A stretch of DNA of 64,000 nucleotides from Roseiarcus sp963836695 (GTDB lineage Bacteria; Pseudomonadota; Alphaproteobacteria; Rhizobiales; Beijerinckiaceae), in assembly GCA_963836695.1 (NCBI GenBank), contig CAWIKX010000018.1, positions 1 through 64,000 on the forward strand. The letters are read 5' to 3'. The translations under genes were made by a program, and so were the position numbers. The notes below the pieces were generated by a model. The model worked only from the letters and a program-made list of their open reading frames with translations. It did no database searches and was not told the origin of the DNA. Of the stretch, positions 55,446 to 64,000 are shown in pieces (position 1 is the stretch's first letter; the number at the start of each line of letters is the position of its first letter).

Positions 55446-57041
55446 CTACAATTTGGGGTTATCCCCCGCGCCCTGTTCCTGCTCGCGAAGTCTGAAGCGC
55501 TGGATCTTGCCGGTCGCGGTCTTCGGCAATTCGGCGATGAACGCGATTGAGCGAGGGTACTTGTACGGGGCAAGGCGGTCCTTGACGAAGCCCTTCAGCT
55601 CCGCCTCATCCGCAGCAGCGCCGTCCTTCAGCACCACGAACGCCTTCGTCTTGATGAGCCCGTCGGCGTCGGGCGCGCCGATGACCGCCGCTTCGAGGAC
55701 GGAGGGGTGCTGAACGAGGGTCGCCTCGACCTCGAACGGGCTCACCCACACGCCGCCGACCTTCAGCATGTCGTCGGAGCGGCCGGCGTAGGTGAAGCTC
55801 CCGTCCGCATTGCGGATGTACTTGTCGCCGCTTTTGGTCCAGCGGCCCACGAAGGTGTCGCGCGTCTTGGCCCGATTGCCCCAATACATGAGCGCCGCGG
55901 ACGGCCCGTGGATGTAAAGGTCGCCCGGCTCTCCGTCCGCAATGGCGCCGCCATCCTCGCCGCGGAGCTCGATGTCATAGCCGGGCACCGGCCAGCCCGT
56001 CGTGCCATACCGCACCTCGTCCGGCCGATTGGAGATGAAGATATGCAGCATCTCCGTCGAGCCGATGCCGTCGACGATGTCGACGCCGAAATGGCGCTTG
56101 AAGCGCTCGCCGATCTCGGCCGGCAATGCTTCGCCGGCGGAGGAAACAAGCCTTAAGCTGACGTCCTCGCGCTTCGGCAATAGGTTCGAAGCGAGCATGC
56201 CGGCGAAGCCGGTCGGCGCGCCGTAGAAGGCGGTCGGCTTGACGGCGCCGACGCCGCCGCTCAGACGCTTGAACACCGCATCCGGCGTCGGCCGCTCGGC
56301 CATGAGCAGCGCCGTTGCCCCGACCGCGAGCGGAAAAGTCAGCGCGTTGCCGAGTCCATAGGCGAAGAAGAGCTTGGCCGCGGAGAAGCAGACGTCGCTC
56401 TCTTTCAGGCCCAGGATCGCCTTGCCATAAAGCTCGCACGTCCAATACGGGTTGGCGTGCGAATGCACCGTGCCCTTTGGCCGCCCGGTTGAGCCCGACG
56501 AATAAAGCCAGAAGGCGGGATCATCGGCGCGCGTGCCCACAGGCTTCGTCAGCGGGGACGCGCTCGCGAGAAAATCCTTAAAGCCGATCTCGCCTGCGTC
56601 CAGCGGATGAGCCGGCCGCGACACAACCACAGTTTGAACCTCGTGGTCCGCTTTGGCGAGCGCGGCTTTCAGCGCCGGCTTGACCGCGCCGCTCACGAAC
56701 GCGGCCTGAGCGCGCGAATGTTCGAGCATATAGGCGAGATCGTCGGCGGTGAGCAGCGTGTTGACCGCGACCGGAACGACGCCCGCAAACATCGCGCCTA
56801 AGAAGGCGACCGGCCAGTCGACGCTGTCCTGCATGAGGATCAGCGCCCGCTCCTCGCGCTTGACGCCGCGCTCCCTGAGCGCAGCGGCGAAAAGCCGGAC
56901 GCGATGGTCGAGCTCGCCATAGGTCAGGGCGCCAAAGTCGTCGATGAACGCTGTTTTCGCGGAGCGTCCGGCGTTGGCTTCGAGCAGATGCGCGGCAAAG
57001 TTGAACGTCTCGGGCGGCGGCTCAACCGAGCTTGCGGTCAT
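55446..57041 (-). CDS. benzoate-CoA ligase
   Basis: The 531-residue AMP-forming acyl-CoA synthetase activates benzoate to benzoyl-CoA, the first step of the box pathway. It has the P-loop YSSGSTGRPKGTVHSH (residues 180-195), ICSAAKLFFAYG-like CFSAAKLFFAYGLGNALTF, and the C-terminal catalytic Lys in KTATGKIQRFRL. The AKLFFAYGLGN stretch is typical of benzoate-CoA ligases. It is divergent from boxR, sharing a 160-bp control region. Confidence 0.9.
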   Translation of the reverse strand: MTASSVEPPPETFNFAAHLLEANAGRSAKTAFIDDFGALTYGELDHRVRLFAAALRERGVKREERALILMQDSVDWPVAFLGAMFAGVVPVAVNTLLTADDLAYMLEHSRAQAAFVSGAVKPALKAALAKADHEVQTVVVSRPAHPLDAGEIGFKDFLASASPLTKPVGTRADDPAFWLYSSGSTGRPKGTVHSHANPYWTCELYGKAILGLKESDVCFSAAKLFFAYGLGNALTFPLAVGATALLMAERPTPDAVFKRLSGGVGAVKPTAFYGAPTGFAGMLASNLLPKREDVSLRLVSSAGEALPAEIGERFKRHFGVDIVDGIGSTEMLHIFISNRPDEVRYGTTGWPVPGYDIELRGEDGGAIADGEPGDLYIHGPSAALMYWGNRAKTRDTFVGRWTKSGDKYIRNADGSFTYAGRSDDMLKVGGVWVSPFEVEATLVQHPSVLEAAVIGAPDADGLIKTKAFVVLKDGAAADEAELKGFVKDRLAPYKYPRSIAFIAELPKTATGKIQRFRLREQEQGAGDNPKL

Positions 57042-57157
57042 CGGCGTCCTCCTTGCCCCCGTCCTTTAAGCGCGCGCGGACAATTTTCTCCCGAATTGGT
57101 CGCGCCCCCATGTTGAGAACGCCGCAGGCCAGACAAGGATTGTTCGCGTCGACTTTA

Positions 57158-57171
57158 TGCAATATTGTGCT
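57158..57171. promoter_or_regulatory. candidate BoxR operator half-sites
   Basis: TGCA at 57158-57161 is followed after 6 bases by TGCT at 57168-57171, close to the TGCA-type direct repeats reported for the related regulator BzdR. The pair lies between the divergent ligase and boxR genes, 30 bp from the boxR start, next to a TATAAG -10-like element. The match has one mismatch. Confidence 0.45.
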
Positions 57172-57200
57172 TGTATAAGCTCTAGGAGGGCGCCCGTACG

Positions 57201-58160
57201 TTGTCAAACAATTCGCCATTCTCGCCGACCGCGGCGACGATTGCGGCCGACGCGCTTGCGCAAACCGAGACCTCAGGGGAACGGCAGGAGCCGTTTCTAG
57301 CCGCGCTCGGGCAGCGCGCCAAGGCTCTGCGCGCGCGCCGCGGTCTCACCCGCAAGGCGCTCGCACGAGCAACCGGCGTCTCCGAGCGTCACTTGGCCAA
57401 TCTCGAATATGGCGTCGGCAACGCCTCGATTCTGGTTCTCCTCCAGGTCGCCCAAGCGTTGCAATGTTCTCTCGCGGAACTCGTCGGCGATTTCACCACC
57501 CAGTCGCCGGAATGGCTTATAATGAGAGAGGTGCTCGCGAGTTGCGACGAAGCGACGTTGCGTCGCGTGCGCCTGGCGGCCATAGACCTTGTCGGCGGCG
57601 GACCGCCGCGTCGTGACGAGGCGCCGGTGCGGTCGTCGCGGATCGCGCTGATCGGCCTGCGCGGCGCAGGAAAATCGACGCTCGGCCGCATGCTCGCGGA
57701 GGACCTCGACTTTCCCTTCGTCGAGATCAGCCGCGACATCGAAAAGTTGGCCGGTTGCAGCATCAGCGAGATTCTGAGCCTTTACGGCCAGAACGCGTAT
57801 CGTCGCTACGAGCGCCGCGCTCTCGAGGAAGCAATCGAGGCCTATCCTCAAGCCGTGATCGCGACCGCAGGCGGACTGGTCACCGACCTCGGCAGCTTCA
57901 ACCTTCTGCTTCGCCGCTGCACGACGATTTGGCTCACCGCCGATCCAGAAGACCACATGAACCGGGTGATGGCTCAGGGCGACCTAAGGCCAATGGCCGC
58001 AAGCCGTGAGGCGATGGAGGACTTGAAGTCGATTCTCGTTAGCCGAGCGGCCTTCTATTCGAAGGCGGACATGCGGATCGACACGAGCGCTCAGCCACTG
58101 CTCGAGACGCTGCGGGCTTTGCGAGCTGAAGTGAGAACGGCGCTCGGGCTCGCGGTGTAA
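57201..58160 (+). CDS. boxR: BoxR-type regulator (XRE HTH fused to shikimate kinase-like domain)
   Basis: 319 residues. The XRE domain reads ALRARRGLTRKALARATGVS and ERHLANLEYGVGNASILVLL (residues 41-80). A shikimate-kinase-like effector domain follows with Walker A IGLRGAGKSTLGRMLAEDL (residues 151-169) and VIATAGGLVTDLGSFNLLLR. This fusion is diagnostic of the BzdR/BoxR family, which represses benzoate genes until benzoyl-CoA binds. It starts at TTG with AGGAGG 12 bases upstream. The position divergent from benzoate-CoA ligase fits. Confidence 0.93.
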   Translation: MSNNSPFSPTAATIAADALAQTETSGERQEPFLAALGQRAKALRARRGLTRKALARATGVSERHLANLEYGVGNASILVLLQVAQALQCSLAELVGDFTTQSPEWLIMREVLASCDEATLRRVRLAAIDLVGGGPPRRDEAPVRSSRIALIGLRGAGKSTLGRMLAEDLDFPFVEISRDIEKLAGCSISEILSLYGQNAYRRYERRALEEAIEAYPQAVIATAGGLVTDLGSFNLLLRRCTTIWLTADPEDHMNRVMAQGDLRPMAASREAMEDLKSILVSRAAFYSKADMRIDTSAQPLLETLRALRAEVRTALGLAV

Positions 58161-58218
58161 GATCCGCAGATCGTTTCCCACTCGACCATCGCCGCGATCT
58201 GAAGCAAAGGCCGGACTC

Positions 58219-58926
58219 ATGCTTGAGAAGGTTGACGAGGCGTTGTGGCTTGCGGATGGCGAGGTTGTCAGCTTCCACGGCTTTCCATATCCAACTCGCA
58301 GCGCAATCATCCGGCTCGCGGACGATCGCCTCTGGGTCTGGTCGCCGGTCCGGCTCACCGATGACTTACGAGGTGACGTAGACCGGCTCGGACAGGTCGC
58401 CGACCTTGTGAGTCCCAACAAGCTTCATTACCTCAGCCTCGCGGCTTGGTGCTCAGCCTATCCTGCCGCAAAGCTTTGGGGTCCGCGCTCGACCATCAAG
58501 CGCCTTCCGGGTCTTGCTTTCGCTGGAGCACTCGAAGACACACCGCCTCCGGAGTGGGGTGCGGAGATGGACCAGGCCTGGTTTCGGGGCTCCATTATGA
58601 TGGACGAGATCGTCTTTTTTCATCGGCCTTCACGGACCGCGATCGTCGCCGATTTGATCCAGGCCTTTGACGAAACGTTTCTCCGACGCCATTGGTCGTG
58701 GTGGAAACGCCCTTTGGCGAAGTTCGGCGGAATCTCCGCCGCTCATCCCGGTGCGCCGGGCGACTGGCGAAGTTCGTTTCTCAGCCGCAAATCTGCCCGC
58801 GTCGCGGCGGCCAAGGTCCTCAGCTGGAACTGTGAGCGTGTCGTGATCGCACATGGAGATTGGGCGAGGTCGGATGGCCAGGCGTTCTTGAGGCGCGGGT
58901 TCGGCTGGCTCGGGCACGGCCTCTAG
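58219..58926 (+). CDS. DUF4336 domain protein
   Basis: 235 residues. KVDEALWLADGEVVSFHGFP and TRSAIIRLADDRLWVWSPVR start a beta-lactamase-like fold, with MMDEIVFFHRPSRTAIVADL and a C-terminal VVIAHGDWARSDGQAFLRRG. It matches the DUF4336 family, whose activity is not established; the metal-ligand set of true metallo-beta-lactamases is reduced to scattered His. It sits inside the box cluster on the same strand, 58 bp after boxR and about 135 bp before boxC, so a link to benzoate use is possible but unproven. Confidence 0.75.
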   Translation: MLEKVDEALWLADGEVVSFHGFPYPTRSAIIRLADDRLWVWSPVRLTDDLRGDVDRLGQVADLVSPNKLHYLSLAAWCSAYPAAKLWGPRSTIKRLPGLAFAGALEDTPPPEWGAEMDQAWFRGSIMMDEIVFFHRPSRTAIVADLIQAFDETFLRRHWSWWKRPLAKFGGISAAHPGAPGDWRSSFLSRKSARVAAAKVLSWNCERVVIAHGDWARSDGQAFLRRGFGWLGHGL

Positions 58927-59061
58927 CGCCCCCAGAAGCGGCTCGTCGGACCCCCCTCTTCCTGAAGGCGCTTCGCGCTTGAGCGTCTCTCCATTTTGCA
59001 CTATGATGCATCAAGGTCTAGGCAATAAACTGCCTGTCTCGGACTTCTCAAGGAGCCCATC

Positions 59062-60705
59062 CTGAGCCAGCCGGTCGACTACCAAACCGAGCCGTCGCGC
59101 TACAAGCACTGGAAGCTCAAAGTAGACGGGCCCGTGGCAACTCTACTTGCCGAATTCGACGAGGACGCCGGTCTGCGCCCCGGCTACAAGCTCAAGCTCA
59201 ATAGCTACGACCTTGGCGTCGACATCGAGCTTCACGACGCTGTCAATCGCATCCGCTTCGAACATCCGGAGGTGCGCGCCGTCGTCATCACGAGCGCCCG
59301 CGAGCGCGTGTTCTGCTCAGGCGCCAACATCTTCATGCTCGGCGTCTCGAGCCACGCCTGGAAGGTCAATTTCTGCAAGTTCACCAACGAGACCCGCAAT
59401 GGGCTTGAGGATTCCTCAAAGCATGACGGCCTGAAATTCCTGGCCGCCGTCAACGGCTCCTGCGCCGGCGGCGGCTACGAGCTGGCTTTGGCCTGCGACG
59501 AGATCATCCTCATTGACGACCGATCGAGCGCAGTCAGCCTGCCCGAGGTGCCGCTGCTCGGCGTCTTGCCTGGGACCGGGGGTCTCACGCGGCTGACCGA
59601 TAAGCGCCACGTCCGCCACGACCTCGCCGACGTCTTCTGCACCACCAGCGAGGGCGTACGTGGCGAGAAGGCTGCGGCTTGGCGTCTCGTTGACGCGATC
59701 GCCAAGCCGGCGCAATTCGAGGCCAGGGTCAAGGAGCGGGCCCTCGCGCTCGCTACGAGCGCCACGCACTCATCGGCCAAAGGCGTCGCGCTCATACCAA
59801 TCGAACGCATTATCGAAGCCGATGCGCTGCGCTATACGCACGCAACAGTGACGATCGATCGGGCCGCGCGCGCCGCCACTTTCGTCATCAAAGGCCCGAC
59901 CGGCGCCCAGCCGCAGGACATCGCCGGCATCGAGGCGGAAGGCGCGCGCTGGTACCCGCTCGCGCTCGCCCGCGAGCTCGACGATGCGATCCTGTCGATG
60001 CGCACGAACGAACTCGACATCGGCCTATGGCTGATGAAAACCGAGGGCGACCTTGGTTCCGTTCTCGCAATGGACGCGACGCTCCACACACTGAGAGAGC
60101 ATTGGTTCGTGCGAGAAACGATCGGCTATCTACGCCGAACCTTGAGCCGGCTCGACGTCACTTCGCGCAGCTTGTTCGCGCTTGTCGACGAGGGCTCGTG
60201 CTTCGCTGGGACGCTGCTCGAAATCGCTCTCGCTTGCGACCGCATCTATCATCTCGCCTTGCCGAGCGACCAGACGCCCAGACTCGCGCTGACCGGAATG
60301 AACTTCGGCGATTATCCGATGGCGAGCGGCCAGAGCCGCGTGGGGCGCCGCTTCTACGACGAGGCGCCGGCGCTTGAATCGCTGAAAGCGGCCATCGGCC
60401 AGCCACTCGACGCCGACGCCGCCTTCGCCCTTGGCCTCGCGACCAGCATTCCTGACGACATCGACTGGGCGGACGAAATCCGCATCGCGGTCGAGGAGCG
60501 CGCATCGATGAGCCCGGACGCCTTGACCGCAATGGAGGCGAACCTTCGCTTCGACGGCCCCGAGACCCTCGCCACCCGCGTGTTCGGCCGCCTCACCGCT
60601 TGGCAGAACTGGATCTTTCAGCGTCCCAATGCGGTCGGCGAGAAGGGCGCGCTCAAGGTCTACGGCAAGGGCGAGAAGGCGGCGTTCGACTGGAACCGGG
60701 TGTGA
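59062..60705 (+). CDS. boxC: 2,3-epoxybenzoyl-CoA dihydrolase / benzoyl-CoA-dihydrodiol lyase
   Basis: BoxC hydrolyses and ring-opens 2,3-epoxybenzoyl-CoA. The 547 residues contain two crotonase-like halves: VFCSGANIFMLGVSSHAWKV with SCAGGGYELALACDEIILID, and a later GSCFAGTLLEIALACDRI with GMNFGDYPMASGQSRVGRRF. The conserved N-terminus (SQPVDYQTEPSRYKHWKLKV) extends above the first ATG/GTG. It leads to a CTG at 59062 with AAGGAG 6 bases upstream, so I start there. A GTG at 59134 is the alternative but drops 24 conserved residues. The stop overlaps boxA (TGATG). Confidence 0.92.
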   Translation: MSQPVDYQTEPSRYKHWKLKVDGPVATLLAEFDEDAGLRPGYKLKLNSYDLGVDIELHDAVNRIRFEHPEVRAVVITSARERVFCSGANIFMLGVSSHAWKVNFCKFTNETRNGLEDSSKHDGLKFLAAVNGSCAGGGYELALACDEIILIDDRSSAVSLPEVPLLGVLPGTGGLTRLTDKRHVRHDLADVFCTTSEGVRGEKAAAWRLVDAIAKPAQFEARVKERALALATSATHSSAKGVALIPIERIIEADALRYTHATVTIDRAARAATFVIKGPTGAQPQDIAGIEAEGARWYPLALARELDDAILSMRTNELDIGLWLMKTEGDLGSVLAMDATLHTLREHWFVRETIGYLRRTLSRLDVTSRSLFALVDEGSCFAGTLLEIALACDRIYHLALPSDQTPRLALTGMNFGDYPMASGQSRVGRRFYDEAPALESLKAAIGQPLDADAAFALGLATSIPDDIDWADEIRIAVEERASMSPDALTAMEANLRFDGPETLATRVFGRLTAWQNWIFQRPNAVGEKGALKVYGKGEKAAFDWNRV

Positions 60706-61976
60706 TGGAAGCGTCCGGGGCCGAGGTCATCAGGCAGCATCTGATCGATCCAGAAATCTGCATCCGTTGCAACACCTGCGAGTCGACCTGCCCGGTCGGC
60801 GCGATCACCCACGACGCGCGTAACTATGTCGTCGATGCGAACATCTGCAACCTCTGCATGGCCTGCGTTCCACCCTGCCCAACCGGCAGCATCGACAATT
60901 GGCGCGCAATGCCCCGCGCACAAGCTTACAGCACCGAAGCGCAGTTGGGCTGGGACGCTTTGCCGGCCGAGCTCGGCCCCGAGGAACTCGGCGCGGCGGA
61001 CGCTTCCGGCGCGGCGCTGACAGAGGCGCCGCAATCCACGGCAAGCGGAGAGGGTGAGGAAGCGGCGTTCGACATCGCCGCCTATGCAGCATTGATCCCG
61101 CCATGGTCTGCCGCCAGTCCCTACGCCAACCTCTATGGCCCCAAAGCAGCGACGCGATCGCTCACAGCCAATGTCGTCGGCAACGTCCGGGTGACGGAAG
61201 TCGGCAAGCATTACGACACCCATCACATCGTGCTCGACTTCGGCCTCATGCCGTTTCCGGTGCTCGAAGGGCAGTCGATCGGGATCCTTCCGCCCGGCGT
61301 CGATGCGGACGGGCGACCCCATCATCCACGCCAATATTCCGTCGCAAGCCCGCGCAATGGCGAGCGGCCTGGCTACAACAACGTGTCGCTGACCGTGAAA
61401 CGGGTACTGGAGGATCACCAGGGCCATTCGGTGCGCGGAACCGTCAGCAACTATCTCTGCGATCTCAATGTCGGCGACAAAGTGGAGGTGACCGGGCCAT
61501 TCGGCGTGAGCTTCCTCATGCCCAACCATCCGAAGAGCGGGATCGTGATGATCTGCACCGGCACCGGAAGCGCGCCGATGCGCGCCATGACCGAGTGGCG
61601 GCGCCGCCTGCGCAAATCGGGCAGGTTCGAGGGCGGCAAACTGATGCTGTTCTTCGGCGCCCGCACCAAAGAAGAGCTGCCGTATTTCGGGCCGCTCGGC
61701 AATCTGCCGAAGGACTTCATCGACATCAACTTCGCTTTCAGCCGCACCCTCGGTCAGCCCAAGCGCTACGTGCAGGACGTGATGCGCGAACGCGCGGCCG
61801 ACCTGGCGCCGCTGATCGCCGACGCGGACTCCTATTTCTATGTTTGCGGCTTGAAAGCGATGGAGGAAGGTGTGGTGCTCGCGCTGCGCGACATCGCTGT
61901 TCAAGCCGGCCTCGATTGGGAAACGGTCGGGCCATCGCTCAAGCGGCACGGACGGCTGCACCTGGAAACCTACTGA
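60705..61976 (+). CDS. boxA: benzoyl-CoA 2,3-epoxidase reductase subunit
   Basis: BoxA passes electrons from NADPH to the BoxB oxygenase. The 423 residues have two 4Fe-4S ferredoxin motifs (ICIRCNTCESTCPVGAITHD, and ICNLCMACVPPCPTGSID), a linker, and a ferredoxin-NADP reductase domain with FAD motif RQYSVASPRNGERPG and nucleotide motif MICTGTGSAPMRAMTEW. The ATG at 60705 shares its A with the boxC stop. boxB follows after 13 bp. Confidence 0.95.
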   Translation: MEASGAEVIRQHLIDPEICIRCNTCESTCPVGAITHDARNYVVDANICNLCMACVPPCPTGSIDNWRAMPRAQAYSTEAQLGWDALPAELGPEELGAADASGAALTEAPQSTASGEGEEAAFDIAAYAALIPPWSAASPYANLYGPKAATRSLTANVVGNVRVTEVGKHYDTHHIVLDFGLMPFPVLEGQSIGILPPGVDADGRPHHPRQYSVASPRNGERPGYNNVSLTVKRVLEDHQGHSVRGTVSNYLCDLNVGDKVEVTGPFGVSFLMPNHPKSGIVMICTGTGSAPMRAMTEWRRRLRKSGRFEGGKLMLFFGARTKEELPYFGPLGNLPKDFIDINFAFSRTLGQPKRYVQDVMRERAADLAPLIADADSYFYVCGLKAMEEGVVLALRDIAVQAGLDWETVGPSLKRHGRLHLETY

Positions 61977-61989
61977 ACGGGAGAAACCG

Positions 61990-63483
61990 ATGAGCGCTGA
62001 AGACACCGTGAGCGACGCTGCCGGCGCCATCTCCGCCGACCGCTTCGTCGAGATCTCCTACGACGAGGTCATCCCCAACAATGTGACGCTCGGCTCCGAC
62101 AAGCAGGTTCAGCGAGCGCTCGAGGGCTGGCGGCCGAAATATCTCGACTGGTGGAGCGGCATGGGTCCGGTCGGCTATCAGCAGTCCGAGGTCTATCTGC
62201 GCACCGCCGTGGGTGTCGATCCCGCGGGCTGGGCCAAGTTCGGCTATGTGAAGATGCCGGCCTATCGCTGGGGCGTTCTGCTCGCGCCCAAGGTCGAAGG
62301 ACGTACGATTCCGTTCGGCCGTCACAAGGGCGAGCCCGCCTGGCAGGAGGTTCCCGGCGAGCATCGCGCGCTTTTGCGCCGGCTCATCGTCGTGCAGGGC
62401 GATACGGAACCAGCGTCGGTCGAGCAGCAGCGTTTTCTGGGCGCGACGGCGCCAAGCCTTTACGACATGCGCAACCTGTTCCAGGTCAATGTCGAGGAGG
62501 GCCGCCACCTGTGGGCGATGGTCTATCTCCTGGTCAAATATTTCGGCAAGGACGGCCGCGAAGAAGCGCAAGCTTTGCTCGAGCGCCAGAGCGGGCAGAT
62601 GGACAATCCGCGCATTCTCGGCGCCTTCAACGAAAATACGCCCGACTGGCTGAGCTTCTTCATGTTCACCTTCTTCACCGACCGCGATGGCAAGATGCAG
62701 CTCGCAGCGCTTGCCGAGAGCGGCTTCGATCCGCTGTCGCGCACCTGCCGCTTCATGCTGACCGAAGAAGCCCACCACATGTTCGTCGGCGAAACGGGCG
62801 TCCAGCGCACGATCGAGGCGACCTGCGCGGCGATGGTCGAGGCCGGCATCAAGGATCCGCATGACGTGGAGGCAGTGCGCAAGCTCGGCGTCGTCGACCT
62901 GCCGCTATTGCAGCGCAAGGCGAATTTCCACGCTTCGGTCACCCGCGACCTGTTCGGCAGCGAAATCTCGAGCAACGCGGCTGAGGCGTTCGGCTCCGGC
63001 ATCAAGGGCCGGTTCAACGAAGCGAACCTCAAGGGCGACGATCACGTGCTGCAAGAGGCGACTTATTCGGTCAGCCGGGTCGTCGATGGCAAGCTTGTCG
63101 TGGAAGACGCGCCGGCGTTGCGCTCGCTTAACTCGCGGCTTCTCGACGATTTCATCGTCGATTGCCAGGGCGGGATCGACCGCTGGAACAAGTCGATCGA
63201 AAAGGCCGACGTCGACTTCAAGTTCACGCAGCCGCACAAGGGCTTCAACCGTAAAATCGGCGAGTTCGGAGGCAAACGCATCAACCCGACCGGCGAAGTC
63301 CTGACCGAACATCAGTGGAACGCGAAGAGCGGCGATTGGCTGCCCAACGAAGACGACATGGCCTTCATCCGCTCGCTGATGAAGCCGTGCCATGAGCCCG
63401 GCAAATATGCGAGCTGGATCGCGCCGCCCCGCGTCGGCGTCAACAGTCAGGCGGGCGATTTCGAATATGTGAAGATTGCGTGA
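61990..63483 (+). CDS. boxB: benzoyl-CoA 2,3-epoxidase oxygenase subunit
   Basis: BoxB is the diiron epoxidase of the pathway. The 497 residues include SYDEVIPNNVTLGSDKQVQR, the first iron-ligand helix LFQVNVEEGRHLWAMVYLLV, and the second ligand cluster FMLTEEAHHMFVGETGVQRT. The end FIRSLMKPCHEPGKYASWI is also typical. The ATG at 61990 has GGGAGAAA 5 bases upstream. The gene is intact and last in the boxC-boxA-boxB run. Confidence 0.96.
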   Translation: MSAEDTVSDAAGAISADRFVEISYDEVIPNNVTLGSDKQVQRALEGWRPKYLDWWSGMGPVGYQQSEVYLRTAVGVDPAGWAKFGYVKMPAYRWGVLLAPKVEGRTIPFGRHKGEPAWQEVPGEHRALLRRLIVVQGDTEPASVEQQRFLGATAPSLYDMRNLFQVNVEEGRHLWAMVYLLVKYFGKDGREEAQALLERQSGQMDNPRILGAFNENTPDWLSFFMFTFFTDRDGKMQLAALAESGFDPLSRTCRFMLTEEAHHMFVGETGVQRTIEATCAAMVEAGIKDPHDVEAVRKLGVVDLPLLQRKANFHASVTRDLFGSEISSNAAEAFGSGIKGRFNEANLKGDDHVLQEATYSVSRVVDGKLVVEDAPALRSLNSRLLDDFIVDCQGGIDRWNKSIEKADVDFKFTQPHKGFNRKIGEFGGKRINPTGEVLTEHQWNAKSGDWLPNEDDMAFIRSLMKPCHEPGKYASWIAPPRVGVNSQAGDFEYVKIA

Positions 63484-63516
63484 GGCGCCCTGGCGCGGTT
63501 TCGTTGATATGCTGCT

Positions 63517-63626
63517 CCCCTCATTCTGAGGCGCCCGCGTCAGCGGGCCTCGAAGAATGCTCCAGTTCGCGCTGGTTGGAGCGTCCTTCGAGACGCCACG
63601 CTTTGCGTGGCCCTCAGCGACGAGGG
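63517..63626. repeat. dispersed intergenic repeat, copy 2
   Basis: It starts CCCCTCATTCTGAGGCGCC and contains GCCTCGAAGAATGCTCCA and GGAGCGTCCTTCGAGACGCC, as at 29884-30032, but lacks about 14 bases in the middle. It ends in the small hairpin CCCTC-AGCGAC-GAGGG. It lies between boxB and the convergent ABC gene and could act as a transcript-end structure. Confidence 0.8.
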
Positions 63627-63652
63627 TTGCAGAGGTAGGCAGAGATGCACTT

Positions 63653-64000
63653 TTAATGTCGCATCTCGATGCGCGACAGGAAGCTTCGCAGCCGCTCGTG
63701 AGGCTGCTCGCTGAACACCTCGCGCGGCGTTCCCTCAACCGCGACCCGCCCGGCGTCCATGAAAACCACCCGCGCGGACACGTCGCGCGCGAAGCTCATC
63801 TCGTGGGTGACCAGGATCATCGTCATGCCGTCGGCCGCCAGTTCGCGCACGACGCTCAAGACCTCGCCGACCAGTTCAGGGTCGAGCGCCGAGGTGATCT
63901 CGTCGAGCAGCAGAACTTTCGGATTCATCGCGACCGCGCGAGCGATGCCCACGCGCTGCTGCTGACCGCCTGAGAGTTCGTAAGGCAGGCTCTCCCGCTT
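63653..64000 (-). CDS. polar amino-acid ABC transporter ATP-binding protein, partial
   Basis: The C-terminal 115 residues of a GlnQ/HisP-type ATPase enter from the right edge. The signature LSGGQQQRVGIARAVAMNP, Walker B VLLLDEITSALDPELVGEVL and the H-loop TMILVTHEMSFARDVS are present. The end EVFSEQPHERLRSFLSRI is typical of the polar amino-acid group. It is convergent with boxB, so a role in benzoate uptake is not implied. The start lies beyond 64000. Confidence 0.9.
   Translation of the reverse strand, partial: KRESLPYELSGGQQQRVGIARAVAMNPKVLLLDEITSALDPELVGEVLSVVRELAADGMTMILVTHEMSFARDVSARVVFMDAGRVAVEGTPREVFSEQPHERLRSFLSRIEMRH

Noticed and set aside
60660..62030. 456-codon minus-strand ORF opposite boxA
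   Set aside because: Antisense to a well-supported BoxA; the sequence is low-complexity-like and without motifs.
1..64000. CRISPR arrays or complete tRNA/rRNA genes
   Set aside because: I saw no regularly spaced direct repeats and no complete cloverleaf; only a tRNA-end-like fragment at 14081-14104.

Overview
The window is GC-rich, densely packed DNA from an alphaproteobacterium of the order Hyphomicrobiales (Rhizobiales). The evidence is the conserved run miaB-phoH-ybeY-corC-lnt-XRE regulator-metK-trmB, a ChoX-type choline/betaine importer, OpgD with a Tat leader, and dispersed intergenic repeats of a kind seen in this order. The box genes indicate aerobic use of benzoate. I cannot give a family or genus with confidence.

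Layout. (1) 1-6.7 kb is a decayed integrative element: tyrosine integrase, AlpA-like excisionase, short CHC2-primase-like gene, Toprim/DUF3631 primase-helicase and a TubC-like protein. Two small secreted-protein genes, one a retropepsin-like protease, lie beside it, each behind a copy of the same leader. (2) 6.8-12.7 kb holds core genes opgD, trmB, metK, an XRE regulator and lnt. (3) 12.7-22.4 kb is an accessory island between lnt and corC: a MOSC-ferredoxin reductase fusion, a mercuric-reductase-like flavoprotein, a CGNR regulator, two alpha/beta hydrolases, an SDR and a VapC/Phd pair. (4) 22.4-28.7 kb resumes the core with corC, ybeY, phoH, miaB, rimI, tsaB and argB.

(5) 28.9-43.5 kb is a quaternary-amine region: choXWV importer, a divergent MetA, a saccharopine-dehydrogenase-like protein, a dimethylglycine/sarcosine-dehydrogenase-like flavoprotein, an MttB-family methyltransferase, an intact VapBC-type pair, a choline-dehydrogenase-like GMC enzyme and a MASE1 kinase/FixJ-type regulator pair. 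(6) 43.8-45.5 kb has ddl and a DoxX protein. (7) 45.5-54.3 kb is a sugar or sugar-acid module: YtfQ/YtfR/YtfT/YjfF-type importer, LacI regulator, SIS isomerase, dgoA, dgoK and a ribitol-dehydrogenase-like SDR. (8) 54.4-55.4 kb has an L,D-transpeptidase. (9) 55.4-63.5 kb is the benzoate box cluster: benzoate-CoA ligase, boxR, a DUF4336 gene, boxC, boxA and boxB. A polar amino-acid ABC ATPase runs off the right edge.

The most notable pattern is that 15 of 17 genes in the two accessory islands carry frameshifts, while all 12 core genes interleaved with them are intact. That argues for relaxed selection rather than uniform sequencing error. Elsewhere frameshifts touch only choV (C-terminus), the MASE1 kinase, the ytfR-like ATPase and the start of one permease.
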